Source: CAYRVF01 sp964427535 (GTDB taxonomy: Bacteria; Chloroflexota; Ktedonobacteria; Ktedonobacterales; JADMIN01). From it: a DNA stretch of 64,000 bases. This document shows, one piece after another, positions 26,431 through 34,363 of this stretch. The position numbers were made by a program, and so were the translations under genes. The stretch spans positions 10,668 through 74,667 of the forward strand of contig CAYRVF010000005.1 in assembly GCA_964427535.1 (NCBI GenBank). Reading direction: 5' to 3'. The number at the start of each line of letters is the position of its first letter. Positions within the stretch are counted from its first letter, which is position 1. The notes below the pieces were generated by a model. That model saw nothing but the letters and a program-made list of their open reading frames with translations, was not told the origin of the DNA and made no database searches.

Positions 26431-27669
26431 ATGTCGGACGGAGGGTATGCGGACGGAGAGGGCGCATACTGGGGCGGTGCCGGGCATGCTCCCGCCAAGC
26501 CAGACTGGGAAGATGCCGAGGACGTAGCGGACGACGAGATGGGGTGGACGACGCCAGCATCGACGCCATCTCGCCGGCGCGGCTCTCCGGGCGCGGCAGG
26601 AATCGCCGTGCTCATCCTGCTGCTCGCGTTGGCGGGCGCCGCGGATTCCGCGCTGAACACGCGGTTCGGTCCCCCGTCGTCTGTGGCCGCGTACTGCGGT
26701 GCCTGGCAGCATCAGCAATATGGCACGGCTTATGACGAGCTCGCGCCCACGGCACAGCGTAAGTATGCGCGGGTGGATTTCGTCGCATCGATGCGCACGC
26801 TGGACGCCGTCGAAGGGCCGGTTCGGAGTTGCTCTCTGGATTCCGTCCTCGGCGGGTTCAGTGGACTGCCGTGGGCGAGTCCGATGAGCCTCCCGATGGT
26901 GGTGACACGGCAGCAGCGGGGCAGGCTCACTGGAACGCTGACGCTCGCCAGCGGACACGGCACGTGGCGGGTAAGCGGCTTCGGCACGTCGCTGCTAGGC
27001 ATAAATCTGGGGGCGCTCCAAGTCGCGCAGATGTATTGTGACGCGTTGCAGCGGAAGGACTACGCCGCCGCGTACCGGCTGCTGAGCGCGAGCGCCCGTC
27101 AGCAGCTTCCGCTGGCTGCCTTTGTCGCGGACGAGAAGACGCATGACACCCTCGACGGTGCCGTCCGCTCGTGTGCTATCGCCTCGCTGGGCACGCCAAA
27201 CTCAGACACCACGGCGACACTCGGTCTGCGACTGGTGCGGGGCACGCTCAGTCCGAAGACCGGCACAGTGAGCCTGGCCGTCGAGAAGGGCGCCTGGCGC
27301 ATCAGCGGTCTGGACCCGAGCGTGCGCGGCACCGATCTCAGCCCGCTCGACGCCGGGACGGCCTTCTGCGCCGATCTCGCCCGGCATGACCTGAACGGCG
27401 CCTACGCGCTCACCTCGCAGCGGTATCAGGAGATCACGAGCCGCGAGGACTTCGGCGCGGCTTTCGATCTCGGCGCGGATTATACCTTCGGCACATGTCA
27501 TCCCGATCTCGCGGGCTATACGGTCTCGAGCACGAGCGCGAGGTACACGATGGTGTTCGCGCTTGTGCCAGCCGATGCCTGGGTAACGCCCGCATCGGGC
27601 ACGCTCACGCTGAGCTTCGTGCGTGAGGGCAGCGCCTGGAAGCTCGACGACTACGCCGTCCAGTCGTAG
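26431..27669 (+). CDS. Membrane-anchored protein with three NTF2/DUF4878-like repeats
   Basis: A 412-aa protein: an acidic cytoplasmic tail, one membrane helix (about 53-72, GIAVLILLLALAGAADSA), then three similar extracytoplasmic modules of roughly 110 residues. Each opens with an aromatic/Cys helix (VAAYCGAWQHQQYGTAYDEL; VAQMYCDALQRKDYAAAYRL; GTAFCADLARHDLNGAYALT), then a conserved R/K-x-F pattern, a Cys near VRSC or GTCH, and ends with a strand such as WRVSGFGTSL or WRISGLDPSV. This resembles DUF4878 or other NTF2-like folds, with one disulphide per module. Function is unknown. The ATG at 26431 follows GGCGAGGAG. Confidence 0.75.
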   Translation: MSDGGYADGEGAYWGGAGHAPAKPDWEDAEDVADDEMGWTTPASTPSRRRGSPGAAGIAVLILLLALAGAADSALNTRFGPPSSVAAYCGAWQHQQYGTAYDELAPTAQRKYARVDFVASMRTLDAVEGPVRSCSLDSVLGGFSGLPWASPMSLPMVVTRQQRGRLTGTLTLASGHGTWRVSGFGTSLLGINLGALQVAQMYCDALQRKDYAAAYRLLSASARQQLPLAAFVADEKTHDTLDGAVRSCAIASLGTPNSDTTATLGLRLVRGTLSPKTGTVSLAVEKGAWRISGLDPSVRGTDLSPLDAGTAFCADLARHDLNGAYALTSQRYQEITSREDFGAAFDLGADYTFGTCHPDLAGYTVSSTSARYTMVFALVPADAWVTPASGTLTLSFVREGSAWKLDDYAVQS

Positions 27670-27705
27670 CGGCGAGTGTCATATATCCAGACGCGATGGA
27701 GCGTG

Positions 27706-27903
27706 TCACTGCTCGACGGACACGTGGATATCGTCGGAGCGATTGAGCACGACGACGAGCGTGGTGTCTCCCGACCGCTGGTACCGCACGTCAACGCGCC
27801 CCTGGGCGTTTGCTGTCCATTGGGTGCGGAACCGTCCATTCGCTTTCCCGGCCGCGAACGCGAAACGATGTCTTTCGCAGGCATCGGTGTCGTCTTCAAA
27901 AGA
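27706..27903 (-). other. Open frame with protein-like sequence but no start codon
   Basis: The minus strand is open for 65 codons between a TAG and the stop at 27706-27708. It encodes a beta-rich sequence (AAGKANGRFRTQWTANAQGR and VDVRYQRSGDTTLVVVLNRS, ending DDIHVSVEQ) with GC-rich third positions. No ATG, GTG or TTG lies near its beginning; the first GTG is well inside. It sits just beyond the M24 gene on the same strand. It may be the 3' remnant of a broken gene. The overlapping plus-strand frame (27676-27927) looks less protein-like. Confidence 0.35.
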
Positions 27904-27910
27904 CTACGAG

Positions 27911-29125
27911 TCACGCCCGGACGATGAGCCAGTCGAGGTCGCGCGGGATCGCATGTGAGAGCACCTCGTTGCCGTGCTGCTTCACCAGCACATCGTCGTT
28001 CAGCCGGAAGCCCCCTTCTCCCTGAAGGTAGACGGCGGGCTCCACGTTGTGGACCATGTTCGTCCGCAGCACGGACGTCGAGACGGGATGCAGAATGGGC
28101 TGCGCGCTGTGGTTGATCGCCTGAAAACCCAGGCCGTGCCCTAGGCCGTGCTTGAACTCCTCGCCGAAGCCCGCGCGGTCCATCACCTGGCGGGCGGTGC
28201 TGTCGGCGTCTCGCCCGTTCGTGCCATCACGGATGACCCTGAGTGCGGCGTGTTGCGCGGCCACGCAGGCGTTGTGTACCATGCGCCACGTCTCGCTCGC
28301 CTCGCCGACGAAGAATGTCCGTGTCAGTTCCGCCCAGTACCCGTTAAGGTTAACCTCTAACTGCACGTTAACGGTGTCGCCATGCTCAAGCGTGCGATTG
28401 CTCGTCAGGTTATAGGCCTTGTAGGCATCGGCCGCGCGCGGGCCGGACATGACATGCACGTATGGCAGCACTCGATGCGCGCCCGGCACGGCGAAGCCAG
28501 TCAGTAGCATCGTCGACGACGCGGCCGCGCTGACGGCGGCTTCCGTCGCGCCGATCTGGATGGCGGCGCGGGCAGCCTCGAAGCCCTCGCGTGCCACGCC
28601 GACACAGCGGCGTATCCACGCCACCTCGGCCTCCGTCTTGATCGCGGCAACCTCTTCGAGAATGCCTGTCGCATCCTTCTGCTTGGCGACAGGCAGCAGG
28701 TCGGAGAAGAGCGCGAGCATGTTCGGGCCCGGCGCGCCAATTTGGGTGTACGCGGTGACGATGGGCTCTTTGCCCCCTTCGTAGCCAATCGTCGATGTTC
28801 CCGACACCCCCGCGGACGTGAAGAGCTCGCGCATCGGCTCGCGTGCCGCCGAGAGTGTGTCGCTGATCATCGTCAGCGTCTCTTCGGCGTAGGTGCGGAC
28901 CTCGACGGCGACATCCGGTGGCACGAGGTCGACTTCATCCTCAGGCAGCGCGAGTCGTACCTCCAGATGATCGGGGCGGTCCTTCGTGAGCACGCAGAAG
29001 GTATTGCCGAGGACGGGCAAATAGCCTGTCAGCATGACCACGTTCTGGGGCATGCGGCAGACGAGCACCTCGATGCCCTCGCGAATCATGTGCTCGAGGA
29101 GCAATCGCGCGCGATCGGAGTCCAT
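27911..29125 (-). CDS. M24-family hydrolase with non-canonical metal ligands
   Basis: A 404-aa pita-bread fold protein related to creatinase, DoeA and Xaa-Pro peptidases. The N-terminal domain has CRMPQNVVMLTGYLPVLGNT. In the catalytic half the usual D...D pair is altered: NVQLEVNLNGYWAELTRTFF has Glu in place of the second Asp and no clear first Asp. The His (KHGLGHGLGFQ) and the Glu in HNVEPAVYLQGEGG remain, but the last Glu is replaced in GFRLNDDVLV. This pattern fits creatinase-type enzymes that need no metal, and argues against an aminopeptidase. Substrate unknown. The ATG at 29125 follows AAGGAC. It is the last gene of the redox/catabolic run. Confidence 0.8.
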   Translation of the reverse strand: MDSDRARLLLEHMIREGIEVLVCRMPQNVVMLTGYLPVLGNTFCVLTKDRPDHLEVRLALPEDEVDLVPPDVAVEVRTYAEETLTMISDTLSAAREPMRELFTSAGVSGTSTIGYEGGKEPIVTAYTQIGAPGPNMLALFSDLLPVAKQKDATGILEEVAAIKTEAEVAWIRRCVGVAREGFEAARAAIQIGATEAAVSAAASSTMLLTGFAVPGAHRVLPYVHVMSGPRAADAYKAYNLTSNRTLEHGDTVNVQLEVNLNGYWAELTRTFFVGEASETWRMVHNACVAAQHAALRVIRDGTNGRDADSTARQVMDRAGFGEEFKHGLGHGLGFQAINHSAQPILHPVSTSVLRTNMVHNVEPAVYLQGEGGFRLNDDVLVKQHGNEVLSHAIPRDLDWLIVRA

Positions 29126-29250
29126 ATGCGTTCGTCCTTGAGTGTTTGTCTGGCGACAGTCAATGTTACAGTGGCGCGCTGGCGCTCGCGTCTTTCCCTC
29201 TCTGTCACCGTCAGGTGGGGGAGAGGGTCAGAGAGAGGGGGCCGCGACCA

Positions 29251-31050
29251 TCACCCGTTGTTGCCAATGGCCAGCCCACCGGCGCCAACCTTCGGCTTCG
29301 GACGTTGCCATTTGAGATGGGGCACGCCCCGGCCTGCCGTGCCCCAGGGCGACATGTCGTAGCGCATGGGAACATCTCCCTGATAGAAGTCGGTCTTCTC
29401 TCGTGAGAGCACATTCTCGCGCTCATGTGCCAGGTAGTCCACAAATCGAGCCGCGAGTGCCTGGATGGTGAGGCCAGGGTTGGCGGAGCCCTGCGTGACG
29501 AAGACGCTGCCGTCGCAGATCCACAGGTTGGGGATGTCGTGCGTCTGGTGCCACTTGTTCACGACGGAGGTGCGCGGATCGTTGCCCATGCGCGCCCCGC
29601 CGACGAGGTGGGCGTAGCGCGGCTCCTGCACGATGTCGGTCGCGCCCGCCGCCGACATGATCTCCATCGTCTTCTTCACGCCCCAGTCGATCAGCTTCTT
29701 GTCGTTCTCGTGCAGATCAAAATTGATGTGCGCGACGGGCAGCCCGTGGGCATCTGTGACGTCGGAGAGCGTGACGCGGTTGTCCTCCCACGGCAGGATC
29801 TCGCCGAGGAAGCCCCATGCGGAATAGTGGTTATAGTCCATCAGCGCGCGGCGCATGCCCCAGCCCCATGCGCCCTTTGCGATGATCATCTGCTTGGCGA
29901 AGGCGATGGGCAACGGGCCGACCGTCTGAATCGCGAAGCCGCGTGCGAAACCCCGTTTGGGGTCCGTCTCATAGAAATGCTCGGTGAGCGCGTTCGCGGG
30001 CGGCGCCTTGTACATCCGCACCGGCTCGTCGAACCGGCCCAGAATGACGTTGCCCGCCTGCACCATGAGGTAGCGCCCGACTGTGCCGCTGGAGTTCGCC
30101 AGCCCCTGCTCGGAGCCGTTGCAGGCCGAGAGCATCAGCAGCCGGGGCGTCTCGATGGCATAGCCGGCGACGATCACGTTGCGGGCCTTTTGCTCCCGCG
30201 GGTTGCCGTCTTCGTCGAAGTACGTCACGCCCGTCACGAGGCCGTCCTTGCCCATGTTGATGCGCGCGACCATGCTATTCGCGCGAATCTCGGCGCCGTG
30301 CCGGATGGCGTCAGGGACGTGGCTGTAGAGCGTGCTCTGCTTCGCGCCGACCTTGCACCCTTGAATGCAGAACCCGCGATAGATGCAGTGCGGACGATCG
30401 GCGTGCGATCCGGCGTTGATCGCGACCGGGCCGCCTGCCACCACCGGAATGCCCATCGCGGTGCAACCCGTGACAAGTGAAGATGCGACGCCGCCGATCG
30501 GATGCGGCCCGTAAGGGTAGCCATGCGGGTCGCCCCAGGGGAAATATGCCGGGCCGGAGACGGGAATCTCTCTCTCCATCAACGCGTAATACGGCTTGAG
30601 CTCGTCGTAGCTGATGGGCCAGTCCTCGGCGACGCCGTCCTCGGAGCGCACGCGGAAATCGGACGGGTGGAAGCGCGGCGTAAAACCCGCCCAGTGGACC
30701 GAGCCGCCGCCGACGCCTCGGCCACTGTTGTTCGCGCCGAGCGTAATCGGGTCCTCGCCGCCGGTGATGCGCAGGTCGTTCCAGTAGAGGCCGTGCGAGC
30801 CAGCTTCGTCGCTCACCCAGTCGCGCTCGACATCCCAGAAGGGACCGGCGTCGAAGCCGACGACGCTGAAGCCCGAGCGGGCGAGCCGCTGCACGAGCAC
30901 GCCGCCCGCCGAGCCGACGCCCACGACGACAAAGTCGACTTCTTCAGTGTGCGCGTAGCGGCGCATTGGCGTTTCGACGCGCTGGAGCGGGCCGAGCGTG
31001 TGCTCGCCGGGCGCGGGCGGCTGAAATGCGCCAAATAATGGCTTCTTCAT
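29251..31050 (-). CDS. GMC oxidoreductase, gluconate 2-dehydrogenase large-subunit-like
   Basis: A 599-aa FAD enzyme of the glucose-methanol-choline superfamily, closest by pattern to the flavoprotein subunit of membrane gluconate/sugar dehydrogenases. It has the dinucleotide fold FVVVGVGSAGGVLVQRLARS, the Cys pair in YRGFCIQGCKVGAKQS, and a C-terminal catalytic/FAD region including HLVGGARMGNDPRTS, LWICDGSVF and GSANPGLTIQALAAR. No Tat signal is evident at the N-terminus (MKKPLFGAFQPPAPGEHTLG), unlike many periplasmic relatives. The ATG at 31050 follows AAGGAT. The small-subunit gene lies 69 bp upstream and the M24 hydrolase 125 bp downstream. The sugar or alcohol oxidised is unknown. Confidence 0.85.
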   Translation of the reverse strand: MKKPLFGAFQPPAPGEHTLGPLQRVETPMRRYAHTEEVDFVVVGVGSAGGVLVQRLARSGFSVVGFDAGPFWDVERDWVSDEAGSHGLYWNDLRITGGEDPITLGANNSGRGVGGGSVHWAGFTPRFHPSDFRVRSEDGVAEDWPISYDELKPYYALMEREIPVSGPAYFPWGDPHGYPYGPHPIGGVASSLVTGCTAMGIPVVAGGPVAINAGSHADRPHCIYRGFCIQGCKVGAKQSTLYSHVPDAIRHGAEIRANSMVARINMGKDGLVTGVTYFDEDGNPREQKARNVIVAGYAIETPRLLMLSACNGSEQGLANSSGTVGRYLMVQAGNVILGRFDEPVRMYKAPPANALTEHFYETDPKRGFARGFAIQTVGPLPIAFAKQMIIAKGAWGWGMRRALMDYNHYSAWGFLGEILPWEDNRVTLSDVTDAHGLPVAHINFDLHENDKKLIDWGVKKTMEIMSAAGATDIVQEPRYAHLVGGARMGNDPRTSVVNKWHQTHDIPNLWICDGSVFVTQGSANPGLTIQALAARFVDYLAHERENVLSREKTDFYQGDVPMRYDMSPWGTAGRGVPHLKWQRPKPKVGAGGLAIGNNG

Positions 31051-31119
31051 CGGAATATATCCTTACTCATCCACCTGATCGAGGCTGAGATGTTCTTTTG
31101 GTGCCCGCTTGCCTCGCGG

Positions 31120-31968
31120 CTAGTGTGTGCCGGACTGCCCTATCTGCCCATGGAACTGCGCCTCTTCGTTGCTCACTAGCCCGATAGGCTCGTAGACGTC
31201 CGAGAGCGAATCGGGCGGTGCATCCCACTCGTAGCGCACTTCCTCGACTTCCCACGGCTCGGGATAGCCGTGCTGCAGGCGCATATACCCGCGTGGATAG
31301 GCTGGACCGCCGAAGCCAATCTCATCCCAGGCGGACGGATGGGCGTAGTAGACCGAGACGACATCCGTCAAAAGCAGCACCCACACGTGCCGCACGTCGC
31401 CGCCCATCTGGTCCCAGTATTCCTGCCCTGCTGGCGGCTTGCAGTCGTGCAGCGTCTTGAGCACGTCGTCCTGCTCGCGATGGCCTAGGTCCACGAAGCT
31501 CTTGCCGTAGAGATGTTGCGCGATGGCCTGGATGCCCTTCATCGCGAGGCGGTACATCTCGTCTTCCTCAGGGAGGTCCTCGTAGCGATAGCCGTCGATC
31601 TTGTGGGTTCGCAGCTTCTCGTCGATGAACGGCACGATCGGGATGCGGTGCGCGGGGTCGCGGTCATCCTGCGGCAGCAGCCGGTTGACGATCGCCTCGA
31701 TAAGTGGCAGTTCTTCGTCCGTGAAGAACTGGATGTCCGGAATCTCATTGACGCGCTTGAGCACGACATCGCGCGTCGCGGCGTCCCAGTAACTCTGTTG
31801 CGACAGAGTGGAGAAGCCGGGATAGTAGCCTGGCTGGAGCTTTGGCGGCAGAGGTTGCCCCGTCGCCGGGTCGCGCGGCAATGAGCGCGGATCAATGTAT
31901 TGCCGGCTCCCGTTCTCCGACCCAGGCTCCGCTGTGACTCCCAGACGCTCCATCTCGCTCAGACCCAT
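31120..31968 (-). CDS. Gluconate 2-dehydrogenase subunit 3-like protein
   Basis: A 282-aa protein with the subunit-3 pattern: FFTDEELPLIEAIVNRLLPQ, then DRDPAHRIPIVPFIDEKL, and a Trp/Tyr-rich end with LLTDVVSVYYAHPSAWDEIG, GGPAYPRGY and the proline-rich EPWEVEEVRYEW. In known complexes this chain pairs with the FAD subunit and directs it to the membrane. The ATG at 31968 shares one base with the stop of the membrane-protein gene upstream (TGATG), and GGAGGG precedes it, so translation is coupled. No signal peptide is visible, implying a cytoplasmic-face complex unless it is exported by its partner. Confidence 0.82.
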   Translation of the reverse strand: MGLSEMERLGVTAEPGSENGSRQYIDPRSLPRDPATGQPLPPKLQPGYYPGFSTLSQQSYWDAATRDVVLKRVNEIPDIQFFTDEELPLIEAIVNRLLPQDDRDPAHRIPIVPFIDEKLRTHKIDGYRYEDLPEEDEMYRLAMKGIQAIAQHLYGKSFVDLGHREQDDVLKTLHDCKPPAGQEYWDQMGGDVRHVWVLLLTDVVSVYYAHPSAWDEIGFGGPAYPRGYMRLQHGYPEPWEVEEVRYEWDAPPDSLSDVYEPIGLVSNEEAQFHGQIGQSGTH

Positions 31969-33035
31969 CACGCCCTCCTCAAGAAACTCGCGAGCAGACC
32001 CAGAAAGCCCGTCGCGGCATAGAGCAACGGCGCGAAGATGGGCGGCCCATAGAGAACGTTGTAGAGCCAGTGGCTGAGGCGGCCGGGCCGCCGCGCAACG
32101 CCGCGCACGTGATACAAGAACCCGATGCCGCCGTCGAGCAGCGCGAGCGCCGAGGCGACCGGCAGAACCGTATGTGCCGCCCTCTTGCTGAAGATGGAGG
32201 CTACTCCGGCGATGATGACGAACGGCGAGAGCACGACCGGCGTGTATTGCGCCCAGTAGCGGTAGCCTGTCTTGTAATGTGAATAGAGCGCTTCGAGGCC
32301 GTTGAGCAGCGCCGAGATGGCGGCCGCCCCACCAAGGAGCTGCTGGAGTCGGGCTTCGCGCAGGTCGCGCTCGACGGCGATTTCTTCGCGGGTCACACGC
32401 CTGGGCAACACACGCGCGAGTGGGTGCGGCGCCGCGCCGACAGCGGCAGACGACGGTAGCGCGTACTCGGGATCGTCTTCGCGGCGCAAGAATGACGCGA
32501 TCACTCCCAGGAAACCGCCGATGCCGAGCAGCAGCGGCGCGAAAAGCGGCGGCCCCATGATGACGTTGAAGACCGGTATCCGCCAGCCGCCGGGCTTGCG
32601 CTGGATGCCGCGAATGTGGAAGATGAAGCCGAGCGTGCCGTCGCCAAGCAGCAGCCACGAGGCCAGCGGCAGTGCTGAGCGAGCGGCCCGCCTGCTGACG
32701 GCACTGAGCGCGCCCGCACCCGCGAGCGCGGCGCTCAGGACGACGGGACTATACATCACGCGCTGGCCATAGCTGCCCCGATAATGCTCGTATGCGACCT
32801 CAAGGCCACCGAGCAGCCCTGACATGCCCGCGACGAGCGCCAGGCCGCGTTGAAAGCGACCCTCGCGCAGATAGTGCTCGATGACGTGCGCCTCGGAGAT
32901 CATCTCGCGCGGGAAGGTCCGGCGCTCGTCACATGTGCGCGGCATCAATGACGGAAGGGCTTTGTGCCCATCGTGGCTGGCGTGTATGTCGGCGCGGAGG
33001 CGCTGCGCTGGCCGTTCTGGAGTTCTTACGGCCAT
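31968..33035 (-). CDS. Polytopic membrane protein made of two homologous halves
   Basis: A 355-aa protein with about eight membrane helices in two repeats. The first (about 60-190) contains GGLEVAYEHYRGSYGQRVMY, FIFHIRGIQRKPGGW, VIMGPPLFAPLLLGIGGFLG and IASFLRR. The second (about 230-355) contains NGLEALYSHYKTGYRYWAQY, GFLYHVRGVARRPGRL, VLYGPPIFAPLLYAATGFLG and LASFLRR. The conserved His residues could bind haem or a quinone; this is a guess. I know no named family. Its stop overlaps the start of the dehydrogenase small subunit, so it probably replaces the usual cytochrome c subunit as anchor or electron acceptor. The ATG at 33035 follows GAGGAG. Confidence 0.78.
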   Translation of the reverse strand: MAVRTPERPAQRLRADIHASHDGHKALPSLMPRTCDERRTFPREMISEAHVIEHYLREGRFQRGLALVAGMSGLLGGLEVAYEHYRGSYGQRVMYSPVVLSAALAGAGALSAVSRRAARSALPLASWLLLGDGTLGFIFHIRGIQRKPGGWRIPVFNVIMGPPLFAPLLLGIGGFLGVIASFLRREDDPEYALPSSAAVGAAPHPLARVLPRRVTREEIAVERDLREARLQQLLGGAAAISALLNGLEALYSHYKTGYRYWAQYTPVVLSPFVIIAGVASIFSKRAAHTVLPVASALALLDGGIGFLYHVRGVARRPGRLSHWLYNVLYGPPIFAPLLYAATGFLGLLASFLRRA

Positions 33036-33123
33036 GTGCGCTGCTCCTCGCCGTCAAGGCGCATACCTCTCATCTGCATTGTGTATGTCCCCCTGGTAGT
33101 CGTCGTTCTGCCGGAATCTGGCG

Positions 33124-34224
33124 CTAGATAGCGTACGGCTCGGCGTCAGCCCGTTTGAATTCGATGCCCAGGCCTGGGCGCGAGGGGTCGGGTCGGAGCG
33201 CTCCGTCGACGGGCGAGAGCGCGCCATCGAAGAACAGGTGCTCGATGCGCACGTGATCGTGGAAATACTCAATCGGGTAGAGGTGCGGCACCGCGCATGC
33301 GACCGGCACGTGAAGCGTCGGCGCGCAGTGGGCCGAGATCGGCATGCCGCGCGACTGGGTGAGCGCGCTCACCTTGAGAAAGCCGGTGATGCCGCCGCAG
33401 CGCGAGCCATCCGCCTGCTGAATGTCGACGGCCTCAGCTTCGAGCATGTGCCGGAAGTAGAACAGGTCGTAGCCGTACTCGCCCGCCGCGATCTCCATGC
33501 CGTCAGGCGCGCGGTCGCGGATGAGGTGCAGGCCGTCCAGGTCGTCAGACGAGACGGGCTCCTCGAAATAGACGACCCCTTGCTCGGCAAACGCCGCCGC
33601 CTGGGCGAGCGCCTGCTTGCGCGCGTACGCGCCGTTGGCGTCGACATAGAGCTGCGCGTCGCCGATGGCCGCGCGGGCGGCTTTGACGCGCTCCAGATCG
33701 TCGGCGGGGTGCGTGCCAATCTTCATCTTGACGCGCGGAATGCCCTGCGACACCCATCCGGCGAGCTGGTCTTGCAGCCGCTGAATCGAGTACGAGGTGA
33801 ACCCACCGCTGCCATACACCGGCACCGCGTCGCGCATCTGCCCGAGGAGCTGGTAGAGTGGCAGATCGAGGAGACGCGCCTTGAGGTCCCATAGCGCGAC
33901 ATCCACGGCGGAGATCGCCATCGACGCGATGCCGGGGCGGCCGAGGTTGCGGATGGAAGCGACCATCGCGTGCCACGCGCCCTCGACTCCCATCGCGTCG
34001 CGGCCCTCCACCACTTTCGCGAGCTTGTCGCGGATGAGGACGGCCGTGGACGAGTCGGCGTAGGTGTAGCCGATGCCGCGCGCGCCGCCGCCCGAGACCT
34101 CGACCAGCACCATCGTGGTGGAGTCCCATGCGTAGGTGCCGTCGGCCTCGTGGCCGTCCGTGGGAACTGTAAATGCGGAGACGTCGACGCGCTCAATCTT
34201 CGTGCTGCCAGCCTGAGTAACCAT
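33124..34224 (-). CDS. Enolase-superfamily enzyme (mandelate racemase/muconate lactonizing type)
   Basis: A 366-aa protein with an N-terminal capping domain and a barrel. The base-pair motif KMK occurs in GIPRVKMKIGTHP; metal ligands are the Asp in LYVDANGAY, Glu in VYFEEPVSSDD and Glu in EIAAGEYGYD. The C-terminal His region is PISAHCAPTLHVPVACAVPH. These identify an acid-sugar dehydratase or racemase-type member, but the substrate cannot be named; neighbouring GMC/gluconate-dehydrogenase-like genes favour a sugar acid. The ATG at 34224 has only a weak ribosome site. It is 88 bp upstream of the membrane-protein gene and 139 bp downstream of the TPP enzyme. Confidence 0.87.
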   Translation of the reverse strand: MVTQAGSTKIERVDVSAFTVPTDGHEADGTYAWDSTTMVLVEVSGGGARGIGYTYADSSTAVLIRDKLAKVVEGRDAMGVEGAWHAMVASIRNLGRPGIASMAISAVDVALWDLKARLLDLPLYQLLGQMRDAVPVYGSGGFTSYSIQRLQDQLAGWVSQGIPRVKMKIGTHPADDLERVKAARAAIGDAQLYVDANGAYARKQALAQAAAFAEQGVVYFEEPVSSDDLDGLHLIRDRAPDGMEIAAGEYGYDLFYFRHMLEAEAVDIQQADGSRCGGITGFLKVSALTQSRGMPISAHCAPTLHVPVACAVPHLYPIEYFHDHVRIEHLFFDGALSPVDGALRPDPSRPGLGIEFKRADAEPYAI

Positions 34225-34363
34225 AACGCTGCTTCAATCTAGCGGGTGACGGAGCAGACAGCCACTCCGCCGCTTCCGTCTTCGGTCCGGTGGTCTCCGC
34301 CTCAACCCACCGCCGCTCGCCGTTGAGCGGACAGTGGGTGGGGCAGAGACATGTTCGTGATGG

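Noticed and set aside
29425..30480. 351-codon plus-strand frame opposite the GMC oxidoreductase
   Set aside because: Antisense shadow caused by GC-rich codon use; Arg/Val/Asp-rich sequence without motifs.
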